In this document: positions 16,015-24,450 of the stretch, piece by piece
Position numbering within the stretch: the first letter of the stretch is position 1
Layout: every line of letters starts with the position of its first letter
NCBI RefSeq assembly: GCF_005503535.1
Contig: NZ_SCNN01000006.1
Span: forward strand, 124,001 to 188,000
DNA length: 64,000 nucleotides
DNA from: Mesorhizobium comanense
GTDB taxonomy: Bacteria > Pseudomonadota > Alphaproteobacteria > Rhizobiales > Rhizobiaceae
Direction: 5' to 3'
The notes under the pieces: model-generated
The model's input: only the letters and a program-made list of their open reading frames with translations
Told to the model about the DNA's origin: nothing
Databases searched by the model: none
Made by a program: the position numbers and the translations under genes

Positions 16015-17331
16015 ATGGTTGGAATCAGGCTTGCGGCGGCGACGGCGGCGATTCTGCTGGCCCTGGCGGGGGCCGCCACCGCGCAGGCGGTGTGCGGCGT
16101 CAGCGCAACCGGCGGCGACCCCAACAACGGCGCTGGCTCGACGGCGACGGGTGGGAACTCGTTTGCCTGCGGCATAGAGGCCGCAGCCATTGGTGGTGGA
16201 CTTTCGATCGGCACCATGGCGGGAACCGGCCAGGATCCGCTCAACGTAAACAACGTTGCGGTTGGCCCGGGAGTCGGCCAGAACGTGAAAGGCAGCTACA
16301 ACGCCGCCTTTGGCATAAGTGCGGGCGGTAGCGTGACAGGCACCGGAAACACCGCCAGTGGCTACGGGGCCGGCCAGACAGTGGTCGGGAGCGGAAACAC
16401 CGCCAACGGCCGCTCGGCCGGTCACGGCGTCGAAGGCCACGAGAACACCGCGATCGGCGATGGAGCCGGCGTGAACGTGACCGGTGACGAGAATATCGCC
16501 AGCGGTTACATCGCCGGCACCGACGTAAAGGGCGACAAAAACACCGCCGCCGGCCGCGCCTCGGGCGCCCATGTCAACGGCGACGGCAACGCCGCCTATG
16601 GCGCCGAGGCGGGCAAGTATGTGACGGGCGACAACAACGTAGCGTTCGGCCGGAGTGCCGGCAGCGGCACGGCTTTCATTCCATTGAAAATGAGCGATTC
16701 GATTTCGATCGGCGCCAACAGCAAAGCCGGGTTCGACAACTCCGTCGCCATCGGCGCCGGCGTCACCACCTCGCGGGCCGGCCAGGTTGCAATTGGCGAC
16801 GCGGACGCCACTTACACTCTGGCCGGCGTCAACAGCGCCGCCAGCAAGGCCGCGCAGAGCGGCACGGCCTATCTGCTCACCAGCGACAGCACCGGCAACC
16901 TCGCCACGTCGAGCCTGGACATCGGCCAGATCGCGAACACGGTCACCACCGTCGCCAGCCACACCACCCAGATCAACTCGCTGAACACCACAGTCGGCCA
17001 GCACACCGCGCAGATCGCCGGGCTGGATAGCCGTGTCGGTGCGCTAGAAGCCGGGTTCGGCGGGTTGAGCGGAGAATTGTCCGAAGCCCGCACGGAGGCC
17101 CGCCAGGGCATCGCCGCGGCCATCGCCATGACGACGGCGCCGATGCCTTCGGCGGCCGGCCGCACCAGTTGGGCCGCCAATGTCGGCTACTTCAAGGGCG
17201 AAACGGCGTTCGGCGCCTCGCTGGCGCACCGGATGGATCTTTTCGACGAACCCTTCGCCCTGACCGCCGGCTATGCCTATGGCGGCGGCGACAGCCACGC
17301 CGCCCGCATCGGTCTGGCGGGCGAGTTTTGA
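16015..17331 (+). CDS. Trimeric autotransporter adhesin (YadA-like)
   Basis: 438 residues. Signal peptide 1-25 (cleavage after TAQA), two cysteines in the first 55 mature residues, a head of eight 16-residue left-handed beta-roll repeats (about residues 93-220), a neck (SISIGANSKAGFDNSVAIGAG), a coiled-coil stalk (IANTVTTVASHTTQINSLNT through LDSRVGALEAGF), and a C-terminal YadA anchor (GIAAAIAMTTAPMPSAAGRT ... RIGLAGEF) ending in phenylalanine. Three chains form one 12-strand outer-membrane pore and a projecting fibre that binds host or environmental surfaces. I start at the ATG at 16015, with GAAGG upstream; the frame extends to 15895 but that part is not a signal peptide. The protein is short for the family. 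Confidence 0.9.
   Translation: MVGIRLAAATAAILLALAGAATAQAVCGVSATGGDPNNGAGSTATGGNSFACGIEAAAIGGGLSIGTMAGTGQDPLNVNNVAVGPGVGQNVKGSYNAAFGISAGGSVTGTGNTASGYGAGQTVVGSGNTANGRSAGHGVEGHENTAIGDGAGVNVTGDENIASGYIAGTDVKGDKNTAAGRASGAHVNGDGNAAYGAEAGKYVTGDNNVAFGRSAGSGTAFIPLKMSDSISIGANSKAGFDNSVAIGAGVTTSRAGQVAIGDADATYTLAGVNSAASKAAQSGTAYLLTSDSTGNLATSSLDIGQIANTVTTVASHTTQINSLNTTVGQHTAQIAGLDSRVGALEAGFGGLSGELSEARTEARQGIAAAIAMTTAPMPSAAGRTSWAANVGYFKGETAFGASLAHRMDLFDEPFALTAGYAYGGGDSHAARIGLAGEF
16291..16674 (+). repeat. Eight in-frame 48-base (16-residue) head repeats
   Basis: Consecutive 16-residue units share the pattern G-x-x-N-(T/A)-A-x-G-x-x-(A/S)-G-x-x-V-x, for example GTGNTASGYGAGQTVV and GSGNTANGRSAGHGVE. The spacing is exact through all eight units. 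The DNA of the units has diverged, so this is an old protein repeat rather than a recent tandem duplication. Confidence 0.9.
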
Positions 17332-17474
17332 CCGCGCAAGCCGTCGAGACCGCCTGGCGCGGGCTGGCCGGCCGGCTGCCCCTTTGCCGCCCGGTGCGGC
17401 CGGCAATCGAGGGTCATGCTCAAGCCCATGGTGACGATCGGGCCCATGGCGATGACCGGGCGGGGGGCAAGCGC

Positions 17475-18119
17475 ATGAGGGCGCCGGGGGCGGGCAGCCT
17501 GATGCGCAGGCGGCATGCATTGCCGGCGATGCTTCTGGCTGTGCTGTCGGCAGTGGCGGTTGCCGAACCGGTCCTTGCCCAGTCGCAGGAGCAGCCGACG
17601 AAGAAGACGCAGAGGACCACAAAGCCGGCCGCGCCCAAGCCCGCCAATATCGACCGAAACGGCGTGCTGATCCTCGTGCGGACGTCGCTTCTGGCGCTGG
17701 ACCAGGCCAACAAGACCGGCAACTACAGCGTGCTGCGCGATCTCGGCGCGCCGAGCTTCCAGGCCAACACCGCGGCGAAGCTCGCCGAGATCTTCGCCTC
17801 GCAGCGCCAGCAGGCGCTCGACCTTGGCGGCGTCGCCGTGCTGGAGCCGCAGCTGACGCTTTTGCCGCAGATCGAGCCGAGCGGAATGTTGCATATGGCG
17901 GGCTTCTTTCCCTCGGTGCCGATGCAGGTCAATTTCGAACTGCTCTTCGCGCCGCATGAGCGGCAGTGGAAGCTGTTCGGCCTCTCCGTCAATCTGAGCA
18001 ACGGCGCCCCCCAGGCGCCCGCGACGGAACCCGCGCCCGCCACTCCGGCCACCGAACCGCCGCCCGAGGCGCCGACGCCGAGCGTCAATCCCAAGAAGAT
18101 CCCGAATGGCGGGGGATGA
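17475..18119 (+). CDS. Exported hypothetical protein
   Basis: 214 residues (205 if the ATG at 17502 is used). A signal peptide is evident (RRRHALPAMLLAVLSAVAVA, cleavage near VLAQ). A lysine/threonine/proline-rich linker follows, then a compact domain (about residues 65-170, with RTSLLALDQANKTGNYSVLRD and PVPMQVNFELLF-like strands), and a proline-rich tail. I do not recognise a named family; the domain could be an SnoaL/NTF2-like periplasmic fold. It begins 143 bases behind the adhesin gene on the same strand and may belong to the same surface cluster. The long frame upstream of 17475 overlaps the adhesin and is not coding. Confidence 0.7.
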   Translation: MRAPGAGSLMRRRHALPAMLLAVLSAVAVAEPVLAQSQEQPTKKTQRTTKPAAPKPANIDRNGVLILVRTSLLALDQANKTGNYSVLRDLGAPSFQANTAAKLAEIFASQRQQALDLGGVAVLEPQLTLLPQIEPSGMLHMAGFFPSVPMQVNFELLFAPHERQWKLFGLSVNLSNGAPQAPATEPAPATPATEPPPEAPTPSVNPKKIPNGGG

Positions 18120-18185
18120 AGCGGGTGACAGGTTGGATTCTTTTATGTCCGGCAGTTCGTGCAGGCTCCGCCTGACCGGCAGGCT

Positions 18186-18944
18186 TCAGCCCTTGTGCTC
18201 CTGAAGGCTGTTGCCGCCGTCGACCACCAGCAGGCTGCCGTTGACATAGCTGGCGCCCTGCGAGGCCAGGAACACCACCGCGGCCGCCACTTCATCGGGC
18301 CGCCCGGCCCGCCCCGGCGGCGTGTGCAGGGCCGCTGTCCGCTCCATCTCGCTCGATGCGCCGGTCTCGATCCAGCCGGGCGCCACCGCGTTGACGGTGA
18401 TGCCGCTCCTGGCCACTTCGAGCGCCAGCGCGCGCGTCAGGCCGACCATGCCGGCCTTGGCGGCGGAATAGGCCGATGTGCCTTCGAAAGACACCAGCGG
18501 CCCGGTAACCGACGCCACATTGACGATGCGCCCGTAGCCAGCGTCGACCATCGCCGGCAGGAACGCATGCGTGACCAAAAACGCGGTCTTCAGGCTGACC
18601 TCGATGCCTCGATCCCACTCGGCCTCGGTCATGGCGACAAACGCCTTGTCGACCGAAGGCGCCGCCAGCGAGCCCATGCCGGCATTGTTGACCAGGATGT
18701 CGACGGCGCCCGCGTCGGCCCGCAGCCGCGCGACCTCAGAGCTCACGCTGAGATCGGCGACCGCGGCCCTGGCGTCGATGCCGTCGGCACGAAGCTCCCC
18801 GGCACGGTCCAGCACCCGCGCGCTGGCACCGGTGAGGAACACGGCATGGCCGGCTTGGCCAAGCTGCCGGGCAATGGCGAAGCCGATGCCGTCGGCCGCT
18901 CCGGCGCCGGTGACCAGGGCACGCTTGTTGCTGGGAAGGGTCAT
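18186..18944 (-). CDS. Short-chain dehydrogenase/reductase (SDR family)
   Basis: 252 residues, classical SDR: cofactor motif TGAGAADGIGFAIA near the N-terminus, NNAGMG, catalytic serine in NVASVTGP, the Y-x-x-x-K pair in SAYSAAKAG, and the C-terminal PGR(A)GRPDEVAAAVVFLAS and GASYVNGSLLVVDGG. The enzyme would oxidise or reduce an alcohol/ketone with NAD(P)(H); it resembles 3-oxoacyl-ACP reductase-like enzymes but the substrate is unknown. GGAG precedes the ATG at suitable distance. A TetR regulator gene on the same strand starts upstream, about 150 bases away, and may control it. Confidence 0.92.
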   Translation of the reverse strand: MTLPSNKRALVTGAGAADGIGFAIARQLGQAGHAVFLTGASARVLDRAGELRADGIDARAAVADLSVSSEVARLRADAGAVDILVNNAGMGSLAAPSVDKAFVAMTEAEWDRGIEVSLKTAFLVTHAFLPAMVDAGYGRIVNVASVTGPLVSFEGTSAYSAAKAGMVGLTRALALEVARSGITVNAVAPGWIETGASSEMERTAALHTPPGRAGRPDEVAAAVVFLASQGASYVNGSLLVVDGGNSLQEHKG

Positions 18945-19095
18945 GGTCTACTCCATAGGCTGCGCCCGCCGCACGCAACCGCACAGTGTCGGCCGCGGGC
19001 GCGGCACAATACAAGTCATCGGGAGATTTGGCGCGCGGTGTTGCATGACGAGCGCAAGCGCTTGCGCCATGCCCTTCCCTGCGAGCTTCCGCTGC

Positions 19096-19806
19096 TCATC
19101 CTGCCGCACCGTTCAGGAACAGCTTCCAGGCCTGGTTGAAATAGCGCTCCTCCTCGGCGGCATCGGAAAAGCGGCTCTCTCCCAACATGGCCGAGATCAA
19201 CGGCTTGATGGATGTCGCATAAAGAAGCTGTTCGGCGACGAAGGCGGGCGGTCCTTCCCTGAGGGCATCCTCGGCCTGGGCCTGCCTCACCAGGGCAGTT
19301 AGCCGGATCATGATCGGATCTTCGATGGCTGGCGCCGGCTTTACGCCTCCGAAGGCCACGGCCTCACCCAGGGCAACGCGGTTGAGGGCGATCATTTGCG
19401 GCCTCAGATTGATCGACAACAAGGCGCGGGCAAAACGCTTGAGGCGGTTCGCGGCGCTTGCGTTGACCGCCATCCTTGCATCGAGATCTGAGAGGATCTG
19501 GTCCTGCAACCCTTCCATCAGCGCCGTGAACAGTGCCGATTTCGAGGGGTAGCGGCGATAGATGGTGTCCTTGCCTGCCCCACAGGCCGAGGCGACCTGT
19601 TCCATCGTGGTCGCCGCGAAACCCTGCGACGCGAACAGCCCGGCCGCGGTGTCGAGAATCCGGCGGTTGAGCGCCTCCAGGGCCTCCCGGGATGGACGGC
19701 CGCCCTTGGATTTCCCAGCCTGTGACGATTGCCCGGCCATGGCGGCGGGTCTGCGAGGCGATCCGGCCACACCGGCTTTGTTCATCTCGGATTGGTCGGA
19801 CGCCAT
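19096..19806 (-). CDS. TetR/AcrR-family transcriptional regulator
   Basis: 236 residues with a basic N-terminal tail, a TetR helix-turn-helix (about 45-90: ILDTAAGLFASQGFAATTMEQ and AGKDTIYRRYPSKSALF) and an AefR-like C-terminal domain. It resembles regulators of the TetR_C_7/AefR type. A CAGGAA site lies just before the ATG. It is transcribed toward the SDR gene and away from the siderophore receptor gene, with about 210 bases of shared upstream DNA, so it could regulate either side. No clear inverted repeat was found in that interval except a short hairpin near the receptor start. Confidence 0.9.
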   Translation of the reverse strand: MASDQSEMNKAGVAGSPRRPAAMAGQSSQAGKSKGGRPSREALEALNRRILDTAAGLFASQGFAATTMEQVASACGAGKDTIYRRYPSKSALFTALMEGLQDQILSDLDARMAVNASAANRLKRFARALLSINLRPQMIALNRVALGEAVAFGGVKPAPAIEDPIMIRLTALVRQAQAEDALREGPPAFVAEQLLYATSIKPLISAMLGESRFSDAAEEERYFNQAWKLFLNGAAG

Positions 19807-20014
19807 GTTCCTGCCTGTTTGGGTCGGTGTGGCCAGCGGAAGTTCATTCAGCCTACTTTAGCTTCAGCCAAAAACCAAACGCAACCGTTCCGTTCCCGGA
19901 ATGCAACAGCAATAAACATGAGTGCGATAGTCATAAAATTAAACTGGACGGCAGTGTCCCGTTATTGCTATCTGCCAGCCCGACAGAGACGGGCTAAAAA
20001 GGGCGAGACAGGAA

Positions 20015-22159
20015 ATGGCTGGTGTGTGCAGGGCGGTGCTTTTCGGAACGGCCTTTCTTGTTGTCGGCCTGAATCCGGCGGTCGCCCAGGAGCCGGCACA
20101 GCTGGAAAAGATCGTCGTGGAGGGAGAGGCCGGATCGTCGTCGGCCACGGGCGATCGGATTCTTCAGAAAAAGACTGTAACCGCGACGAAGACCGCCACG
20201 CCGGTGACCGAGACGCCGCAGTCGATCACCACGATTACCCGCAAGCAGATCGATGAGCAGAACCCGCAGACCGTCAGCCAGGCCCTGCGCTACACGGCCG
20301 GCGTATTGTCGGATCGCGATTCCAACGCGCGCTACGATTCGATTTTCCTGCGCGGCTTCGGCGCCTTCGGCACCGCCACCAGCTACGTCAACTATCTCGA
20401 CGGGCTGAAGCTGCCGCGTGGCCAGGCCTTCGCCCAGCCCTCGATCGATCCGTATCTCCTGGACCGCATCGACGTGCTCAAGGGGCCGTCGGCGCTTCTC
20501 TATGGCCAGGTGAGCCCCGGCGGCCTCGTCAACCAGGTCAGCCGGATGCCATCGGCGCAATCGTCCAACGAAGTTCGCGTCGAGGGCGGCAGCCATGGCC
20601 GTGTGCAAACCGGGCTGGCCTCGACCGGCGCCCTGACCGAGGACGGCAGCCTTCAATACGGCATCAGCGCCATCGGGCGGCTGTCGGGAACCCGCTACGA
20701 GGATGTCGACGAAAAGCGCTTCGGCATTGCGCCGGCCATCACCTGGCAGCCGGACGCCGACACCACCTTGACGGTGTCGGGCTACTACCAGAACGATCCG
20801 GAAGGGGGTTATTTCAACTCGCTCTATCCGGACTTTCTCGCACCCGCCAATTACCGGCCGTACCTCGACAGCAAGCTCAACATCGGCGATCCCTCCTTCG
20901 ATTCCTTCGAACGCAAGCAATACGGCGTCGGCTACCGCTTCGAGCATCGCTTCGACGATGACGTGACCATCCGCTCCAGCTTGCGCTATTCGCATGTCGC
21001 GACGGATTTCCAGTCCCTGCAGATGGCGGGGCCGCTGGACCAGAACGGGCTCATCCCGCGCCAGGCTTTGCGCTCGATCGAGGATGTCGGCGGCGTTTCC
21101 CTCGACAATCAGGCGGAGTTCCATGTCGACACCGGACCGGTCCGGCACACCGTGCTTGCCGGCATCGATCACCAGAACAGCAGCAGCGACTGGGAATACC
21201 GCTACGGAGCCGCGCCGCCGCTCGATGTGGTCAATCCCGTGTATGGCCAGCCCATCGGCCCGCTGACGACGATCATCAACAGCGGCCAGAAGCTCAGCCA
21301 GACCGGCGCCTATCTGCAGGACCAGATGAGCCTTGGCGGCTTCAGGGCCCTGCTCGGCGTGCGCCATGACTGGACGAAGCAGGATACCGACAACCGCCTT
21401 GCCAACATGTCGACCGACCAGTCTAGCGAGGCCACCAGCTACCGGGCAGGCCTGCTCTACCTCTTCGACAACGGTCTTGCCCCTTATGTGAGCTATTCGA
21501 CATCGTTCGAGCCGACCGCCGGCGTCAATTCTTCCGGCGCCCCCTTCGTGCCGAGCAAGGCGCGCCAGTACGAGGTCGGGCTGAAGTATCAGCCGCCGGG
21601 GATCGACGCCCTGTTCACGGCGTCCGCCTTCGATATCCGCCAGCAGAACGCCCTGGTGCCCGATACGATCGGCTTCAACGTCCAGGCGGGCGAAATCCAC
21701 TCGCGCGGCCTCGAATTCGAGGGCAGGGGCTCCGTGACCGACAATATCGAGCTGGTCGCGGCCCTCACCCTGCTCGACACCCGGGTGACCCACACCGTCG
21801 TCCCGGCCAATCTGGACAAGCGACCCCAGGCGGTGCCGGACTATTTCGGCTCGCTGTGGGTGAACTACACCTTCCACGGCGGCGTCGCCGAGGGCCTGGC
21901 GGTTGGCGGCGGCGTCCGCTTCGTCGGCTCCAGCTACGCCGACAATGCAAACACCGTGAAGGCGGACGGCTACACGCTCGTCGACGTCGCCATGCGCTAT
22001 GATTTTGGCGCGAAAAATCCGGCCCTCAAGGGACTGGAGGGGACGCTGAACGTCACCAACCTGTTCAACAAACAGTATTATTCGAGCTGCAGTTCGAACA
22101 TCTATTGCCAGTATGGCAATGGCCGCGAAGTCCTGGCGGGTCTGCGGTTCAAATGGTAG
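20015..22159 (+). CDS. TonB-dependent siderophore receptor (ferrichrome-type)
   Basis: 714 residues: signal peptide ending VAQE around residue 25, a TonB-box-like EKIVVEG, a plug (about 55-165, with TPQSITTITRKQIDEQN and ALLYGQVSPGGLVNQVS) and a barrel. The plug signature is that of the FhuA/FcuA siderophore receptor family, and no STN domain is present, unlike the receptor at 10.6 kb. It ends in tryptophan (GLRFKW) rather than the usual phenylalanine. The stop codon overlaps the start of the next gene, so the receptor, binding protein and SIP reductase genes form one operon for ferric-siderophore uptake. Confidence 0.93.
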   Translation: MAGVCRAVLFGTAFLVVGLNPAVAQEPAQLEKIVVEGEAGSSSATGDRILQKKTVTATKTATPVTETPQSITTITRKQIDEQNPQTVSQALRYTAGVLSDRDSNARYDSIFLRGFGAFGTATSYVNYLDGLKLPRGQAFAQPSIDPYLLDRIDVLKGPSALLYGQVSPGGLVNQVSRMPSAQSSNEVRVEGGSHGRVQTGLASTGALTEDGSLQYGISAIGRLSGTRYEDVDEKRFGIAPAITWQPDADTTLTVSGYYQNDPEGGYFNSLYPDFLAPANYRPYLDSKLNIGDPSFDSFERKQYGVGYRFEHRFDDDVTIRSSLRYSHVATDFQSLQMAGPLDQNGLIPRQALRSIEDVGGVSLDNQAEFHVDTGPVRHTVLAGIDHQNSSSDWEYRYGAAPPLDVVNPVYGQPIGPLTTIINSGQKLSQTGAYLQDQMSLGGFRALLGVRHDWTKQDTDNRLANMSTDQSSEATSYRAGLLYLFDNGLAPYVSYSTSFEPTAGVNSSGAPFVPSKARQYEVGLKYQPPGIDALFTASAFDIRQQNALVPDTIGFNVQAGEIHSRGLEFEGRGSVTDNIELVAALTLLDTRVTHTVVPANLDKRPQAVPDYFGSLWVNYTFHGGVAEGLAVGGGVRFVGSSYADNANTVKADGYTLVDVAMRYDFGAKNPALKGLEGTLNVTNLFNKQYYSSCSSNIYCQYGNGREVLAGLRFKW

Positions 22160-23292
22160 CCGGCGTGATTCTTGAGCGGCGCTGCTTTTGCGGTGCGCTT
22201 GCCCTGGCCGGACTGACCGCCGCCCTGCCCGCGTGGTCCGCGCCGGCGCCGGTCGTCGCCGACATGGCCGGCCGCACGATCCGGCTGCTGGCGGCGCCGA
22301 AGCGCATCGTTCTTCTGGAAGCCCGCGACATCGTCGCGATGTCGCTGCTGCATCCCGACCCTGCCTCGCTTGTCGTGGGTTGGGCAGCAGCCGACCGCAT
22401 CGACAGCGGCCTCTTGCAACAGCAGTTTGAGCACAAGGGCCATATCGCCGTCGTCGGCAAGCAAACCCCCGACACCTTGTCGTTCGAGGGGCTGGTCAGC
22501 CTCTCGCCCGATCTGGTGGTGGCCAATCTCTACATGGCGCCACAGGGCGGCAAGGATCTCCTGGTCGAGCGGCTGGAAGCCGCCGGCGTCCCCGTCATCT
22601 TCAGCGATCTGTCCAGCAACGCTTCCGGTAGCCAAACGCCGGCCAAAGGCGTCGTTGGCGATTTTCGCGACCAGATGCGCATGTGGGGCGAAGTGCTGGA
22701 TGCCAGGGACAGAGCGGCCGCGTACATCGCGTTCTTCGACACGCATCTGCAGCGGGTCGCGTCATGCGTGGCGGGCGCCGCCCCGGTCACCACCTATCTG
22801 GAAGTCCAATCCACGGTTGACGATTGTTGCTGGGCCGCGGGCACCAGGGTCTGGGGAGAACTGCTCGAACTGGCCGGCGGCAGAACGCTGCCCGATGTGA
22901 CCGCGCCCTGGTACCAGAAGCTTCAGCTGGAATATCTCGTGGCGACGCCGCCGGATGTCTACATCGCTTCCGGCGGCGGATGGTCGGCGGGCGGGCGTCC
23001 GTCGATCGGTCCGGGGTTCACTGCCGCGCAAGGCATGGAGGGTTTGAAGCGCTTGATCGAACGGACCGGGTTCAGCCAGATGCCCAGCGTCCGCAACGGG
23101 CGCGTTCACGGCATATGGAGCGGCCTGATCGCCGTCCCGCCGCTCAACATCCTGTTCGTCGAACTCGTGTCGAAATGGTTGCATCCGGAGCGCTGCCAGG
23201 ACATCGACCCGGCAGCGACGCTCGCGGAGATCAACGAGCACTTCCTGCGTGTACCGATCCCGGGCCCGCTCTGGGCGTCGTTGCGGGAGTAA
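22153..23292 (+). CDS. Iron-siderophore ABC transporter periplasmic binding protein (FhuD-like)
   Basis: 379 residues with an N-terminal signal that includes ERRCFCGALALAGL, a possible twin-arginine signal, and cleavage near WSAPAP. The mature protein has the two-lobed TroA/FhuD pattern (RIVLLEARDIVAMSLL, LSPDLVVANLYM, VYIASGGGW). It should deliver the ferric siderophore from the receptor to an inner-membrane ABC transporter. The ATG at 22153 overlaps the last seven bases of the receptor gene. Notably, no permease or ATPase gene for this system is in the window; it must share one encoded elsewhere. Confidence 0.88.
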   Translation: MVAGVILERRCFCGALALAGLTAALPAWSAPAPVVADMAGRTIRLLAAPKRIVLLEARDIVAMSLLHPDPASLVVGWAAADRIDSGLLQQQFEHKGHIAVVGKQTPDTLSFEGLVSLSPDLVVANLYMAPQGGKDLLVERLEAAGVPVIFSDLSSNASGSQTPAKGVVGDFRDQMRMWGEVLDARDRAAAYIAFFDTHLQRVASCVAGAAPVTTYLEVQSTVDDCCWAAGTRVWGELLELAGGRTLPDVTAPWYQKLQLEYLVATPPDVYIASGGGWSAGGRPSIGPGFTAAQGMEGLKRLIERTGFSQMPSVRNGRVHGIWSGLIAVPPLNILFVELVSKWLHPERCQDIDPAATLAEINEHFLRVPIPGPLWASLRE

Positions 23293-23294
23293 TC

Positions 23295-24416
23295 ATGCCA
23301 CCCCGTCAGATCAGGCGATATGCGGCAAGTGCAGCGGTCGCTTTCCCGGGGGTCGATGCGTTTCTCGACCCCATCCTGGCGTCGATCGCGACGCATGACA
23401 TGACCATTATGCGCTCGGGCGGCCGTTTCGAGATCGGATCGCCATACGGCACCGCCCGTCTCGAGGCGCGATCCCGTCAGCTCCTCCTGTCGGTGGAGAC
23501 CGACAGCCCGGACGCGCTCAACCGGCTGAAGCATGCGCTCGTCGGACCGATCTCCTTCATCGCCGCCAGCGAGAAGCTGGAGTTCGCATGGACGGGAGAC
23601 GAGACCGGCCTCACCCCGCTGGAGGATCTGCGCGTCTTGCGTGTCAGGGACACGACCCACCTTACGCCTTGCATACGCCGGATCGTCTTCGAGGGAGAGG
23701 ATCTTTCCCGTTTCGACCGGGACGACCAGCTTCATTGCCGGCTAATCTTCCAGCCGAAGGGGGAGGCATCCCCACAATGGCCCGCGCTCAATGAGCGTGG
23801 CCACATACACTGGCCGGGGCAACGCAAACTCGCCACCCGGGTCTACACCATTCGAGCCATCGATCCCGCCAAGGGCGAGATCACCATAGACTTTGCCTTG
23901 CATGGCCGTGCCGGCCCCGCGACGCGATGGGCTGTCGATGCGTCTCCCGGCGACCTCGCCGGCATCGTCGGTCCCGCCGCCGACGGCCCCAGGCCGGCGC
24001 GGTTCTACGTGCTTGCGGGCGACGAGACGGGGTTGCCGGGCATTGCCCGCATCCTCGAAAAGCTCGACGGTGGCGTTCACGGCTTTGCCTTTATCGAGAT
24101 CGATGGACCGGGAGAGAAACTGCCGCTCGTCCGCCCGACTGGTATCGAAGTCCGTTGGCTTGACCGCAACGGCGCCGAGCCTGGAACGACGACGCTTCTC
24201 ATCGACGCGGTCCGCTCTGTCGTCTGGCCTTCCGATCTCAGCCACTCGTTCTTCTGGGGCGGCTGCGAGCACGCGGCATTTCGCCAGATCCATCGGCATC
24301 TTCGAACCGAAATCCGCCTGCCGCGCGAGCGCCAGGTCTTCTATTCGCACTGGCATCGCTCGCTCAGCGAGGAACAGATCGTCGCTGCCGGCGCCGAGGC
24401 GTATTTGCCGGATTGA
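23295..24416 (+). CDS. Siderophore-interacting protein with N-terminal DUF2218 domain (ferric-siderophore reductase)
   Basis: 373 residues: DUF2218 (about 5-95, SIATHDMTIMRSGGRFEI...) fused to a SIP FAD-binding domain (about 110-225, including ATRVYTIRAIDPAKGEITID and RAGPATRWA) and a SIP C-terminal NAD(P)H-binding domain (about 235-365, FYVLAGDETGLPGIARI, FFWGGCEHAAFRQIHRHL and FYSHWHRS). SIPs reduce ferric siderophores in the cytoplasm to release iron. The gene starts two bases after the binding-protein stop, confirming a three-gene operon. A longer open frame upstream overlaps the binding-protein gene and was discarded. Confidence 0.92.
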   Translation: MPPRQIRRYAASAAVAFPGVDAFLDPILASIATHDMTIMRSGGRFEIGSPYGTARLEARSRQLLLSVETDSPDALNRLKHALVGPISFIAASEKLEFAWTGDETGLTPLEDLRVLRVRDTTHLTPCIRRIVFEGEDLSRFDRDDQLHCRLIFQPKGEASPQWPALNERGHIHWPGQRKLATRVYTIRAIDPAKGEITIDFALHGRAGPATRWAVDASPGDLAGIVGPAADGPRPARFYVLAGDETGLPGIARILEKLDGGVHGFAFIEIDGPGEKLPLVRPTGIEVRWLDRNGAEPGTTTLLIDAVRSVVWPSDLSHSFFWGGCEHAAFRQIHRHLRTEIRLPRERQVFYSHWHRSLSEEQIVAAGAEAYLPD

Positions 24417-24450
24417 CGTGCGGTCCGATGGTCGGCGGCGATAGTAAAGC

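Noticed and set aside
16291..16674. Regular 48-base spacing considered as a CRISPR-like array
   Set aside because: Units are in frame, have diverged in DNA and encode a beta-roll; there are no identical repeats with unique spacers and no cas genes.
15427..17004. 525-codon frame antisense to the glycosyltransferase and adhesin genes
   Set aside because: Repetitive translation is only the reverse of the adhesin head repeats; no start signal.
19977..19995. AGCCCG/CGGGCT stem upstream of the siderophore receptor considered as riboswitch or terminator
   Set aside because: Only a six-base stem, followed by A rather than T residues on the coding strand, with no wider conserved structure that I can recognise.
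19994..21877. 627-codon open frame antisense to the siderophore receptor
   Set aside because: It mirrors the codon structure of the receptor gene, has no ribosome-binding site or recognisable domain, and is a product of high GC content.
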